Shown one piece after another: positions 63,918 through 64,000 of a stretch of 64,000 bases of DNA. Numbering within the stretch: position 1 is the first letter of the stretch; each line of letters opens with the position of its first letter. Below the pieces are notes generated by a model that had not been told where the DNA came from, made no database searches, and saw only the letters and a program-made list of their open reading frames with translations. A program made the translations under genes and the position numbers. The DNA comes from Caldilineaceae bacterium (GTDB lineage: Bacteria > Chloroflexota > Anaerolineae > Caldilineales > Caldilineaceae), in NCBI GenBank assembly GCA_026645575.1, contig JAPKMW010000025.1:47614-111613 (forward strand). Direction: 5' to 3'.

Positions 63918-64000
63918 GAAATAGAGAGATTATATATAGGCTCAAATGACCTCGAGGTTGATACAATAAGCAAAAAAAGCAAAGGATCAACCAAGGAGAA

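Overview
The window looks like chromosomal DNA of a Chloroflexota bacterium, most likely an Anaerolineae/Caldilineae-type or other filamentous lineage. This is inferred, not proven. The reasons are the gene repertoire (BTAD/SARP-type regulator, several Uma2 proteins, one with an RAEEERQ-repeat tail, DUF2207, DUF362 and lamin-tail-domain proteins), secreted proteins with long PT-rich linkers, one giant surface protein of almost 5000 residues, and a moderately high GC content with an AT-rich island at about 55.2-58.6 kb. I saw no rRNA, tRNA or CRISPR array.

Layout. 1-7 kb: end of an SDR gene, then a McrBC-type modification-dependent restriction locus (McrB-like 561-3104, McrC-like 4521-5744). 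The two subunits are separated by a DUF2442 gene on the other strand and by a coupled pair: a small helical protein and an HNH endonuclease whose last zinc-ligand Cys codon is TGA. A YcaQ-like DNA glycosylase follows. 7-20 kb: an AttH/CrtC-like lipoprotein, a 2Fe-2S ferredoxin, a membrane-anchored stalk protein with 22 exact 18-residue repeats, an internally duplicated 821-residue protein of unknown function, a GH29 fucosidase and a DUF2207 membrane protein.

20-34 kb: an IS630 transposase remnant, an amidohydrolase, a sirtuin, and a compact minus-strand operon SDR-thyA-DinB-Uma2-DUF362. Next come two exported proteins (one with two NGGFE-type jelly-roll modules, one with three lamin-tail domains), a second Uma2 protein, a PfkB kinase, YjbQ and YbaK. 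34-50 kb: a small secreted protein and the 4958-residue giant, which carries an N-terminal LolA-like part, Ca-binding DxDxDG repeats, a buried multi-TM block, LamG, two YWTD-like propellers, PPC, DOMON-like, Ig-like and PKD modules.

50-64 kb: a short BTAD regulator; a DAO/C45/CocE hydrolase cluster; the AT-rich island with a STAND-like ATPase carrying HEAT-like repeats; a chimeric-looking hypothetical gene; an archaeal-type ATPase with a DUF234 nuclease-like end; two gene remnants; a mandelate-racemase-family enzyme; and an acyl-CoA dehydrogenase.

Two themes recur. First, about twenty intergenic gaps carry long hairpins. They fall into several sequence families, including one pair with compensatory stem changes, a nested four-arm palindrome and a perfect 53-bp palindrome holding TATAAT on both strands. 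Second, a set of exported proteins shares modules (NGGFE jelly-roll, PT linkers) and, in two cases, a C-terminal YLP(L/F)VxR tail that could be an undescribed sorting or processing signal. The most unusual single observations are the UGA-for-Cys HNH gene with a hairpin just downstream, the exact 22-unit repeat stalk, and the membrane block inside the giant protein.
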